Shown piece by piece: positions 6,882-7,540 of a stretch of DNA of 7,540 nucleotides. Made by a program: the position numbers and the translations under genes. The notes below the pieces were generated by a model. It was given only the letters and a program-made list of their open reading frames with translations, did no database searches and was not told the origin of the DNA. Each line of letters starts with the position of its first letter. The first letter of the stretch is position 1. This stretch comes from Lysobacterales bacterium UBA2790 (GTDB lineage Bacteria > Pseudomonadota > Gammaproteobacteria > Xanthomonadales > Xanthomonadaceae), in the NCBI GenBank assembly GCA_002352135.1, contig DEHW01000123.1:630-8169 (forward strand), written 5' to 3'.

Positions 6882-7540
6882 TCAGGTGGACCAGATGCGT
6901 GGCGCCTGGGCGTCGCGGCCATTCAGCCAAGGACGCAGCACACGCCAGGCGATTTCGAGTTGCGCGCGCACGGCTTCGACATCGTGACCGAGAACGCGCA
7001 GCAGCAAGAGATCAGCGGGGGCGGGCAGATAGCTTGCTGCAACGCGCAAAGACTGCGATGAAACCGCGTCGGCATGCAAGCCGTGCGGACCGAGCGTTTC
7101 GCGTAGCGTGTCCATGACGTGCTCAGCCTGCTGCGACAGGCGCGGACTGCTGGCCCACAGCGTCGCAAACACCGGACAGCCATCCAGCCCGATAGGCGAG
7201 CTGCGCAGCGGATCATCGGCACGCAGATCGGTGTGCTCGCGCCACAGCCATCGTCCGTCGCGGCGGATCGACACGGTCTGGCGGAACTGTCCGCTGCGCC
7301 AATCCTCGCCTGCTGCCACGCGTCCCAGTTGCACGATGTCCCAGCCCAGACAGGCGGCCGTGCCGTGCAGATCGAGTTGCAGTGTCTGCGCGGCGTGCGC
7401 CGCCTCGAACAAGACCGTTTCCTGCGGCAGCCATTCCAGCACGGCACCATCGGCCACCGACAGAGCGACATCCTGCCGCGCCCAGTGTCCCGCGCTGCGA
7501 TACCACTTGCTGCTGCCCGGCGTGGTCAGCAAGGCCTCGG
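6882..7540 (-). CDS. ureD: Urease accessory protein UreD, N-terminus beyond window edge
   Basis: UreD (UreH) is a scaffold that, with UreF and UreG, binds the urease apoprotein and helps deliver nickel to the active site. The C-terminal 218 residues are present, of a protein usually about 270-290 long. The family block ALLTTPGSSKWYRS opens the visible part, followed by WLPQETVLFEAA, GWDIVQLGR and the C-terminal stretch up to a TGA at 6882-6884. The TTG at 7532 is not taken as the start, because the frame stays open to the edge (Glu, Ala) and the motif normally lies well inside the protein. It sits 24 bases upstream of ureA on the same strand, the ureDABC order common in proteobacteria. UreF and UreG, its partners, are not in the window. 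Confidence 0.94.
   Translation of the reverse strand, partial: EALLTTPGSSKWYRSAGHWARQDVALSVADGAVLEWLPQETVLFEAAHAAQTLQLDLHGTAACLGWDIVQLGRVAAGEDWRSGQFRQTVSIRRDGRWLWREHTDLRADDPLRSSPIGLDGCPVFATLWASSPRLSQQAEHVMDTLRETLGPHGLHADAVSSQSLRVAASYLPAPADLLLLRVLGHDVEAVRAQLEIAWRVLRPWLNGRDAQAPRIWST

Overview
The window looks like a high-GC actinobacterium, possibly Nocardioidaceae-like. The lineage guess rests on overall base composition, heavy use of AAC and GAC codons in the left part, and the glutaminase, YajQ and tRNA-Tyr content; it is not a firm placement. All protein genes except one lie on the minus strand. The exceptions on the plus strand are the AmiC-like gene and the tRNA.

Left part (1-1512), apparent core genome: the N-terminal two thirds of a glutaminase gene, running off the left edge; an intergenic stretch with a strong imperfect hairpin flanked by two copies of a 10-bp repeat; an intact yajQ; and, divergent from it, a tRNA-Tyr(GTA) gene followed by a nested hairpin that resembles a terminator.

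Middle part (about 1513-2575), integration scar: directly 3' of the tRNA-Tyr are a tandem 11-bp repeat resembling integrase arm sites and the wreck of a tyrosine-recombinase gene. The wreck can be read through five segments separated by about four frameshifts, its N-terminus is missing, and the catalytic tyrosine appears to have become histidine. This is the classic layout of an element integrated at the 3' end of a tRNA gene, now immobile.

Regulatory pair (2564-4296): a MarR-family repressor gene and a divergent gene for a cytosolic AmiC-like amide-binding protein (no signal peptide) share a 104-107 bp promoter region, depending on the MarR start codon. A perfect 17-bp palindrome lies near its middle. 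The combination recalls the NhlD/NhlC and NhhD/NhhC regulators of Rhodococcus nitrile hydratase.

Right part (4517-7540): a urease operon on the minus strand in the order ureD (cut by the window edge), ureA, ureB, ureC, tightly coupled by short overlaps. All nickel-binding and catalytic residues of UreC are present. No ureE, ureF or ureG follows ureC; a convergent intergenic region and the AmiC-like gene are there instead. Codon choice changes inside ureC: the N-terminal part (with ureD, ureA and ureB) looks more proteobacterial, and the C-terminal part matches the actinobacterial left side. This suggests either a recombinant ureC in an acquired island or a chimeric assembly joined at a conserved stretch.

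Taken together, the window reads as a tRNA-Tyr-associated island scar next to an amide-responsive regulatory switch and an ammonia-releasing urease. Whether the MarR/AmiC-like pair controls the urease is inference.
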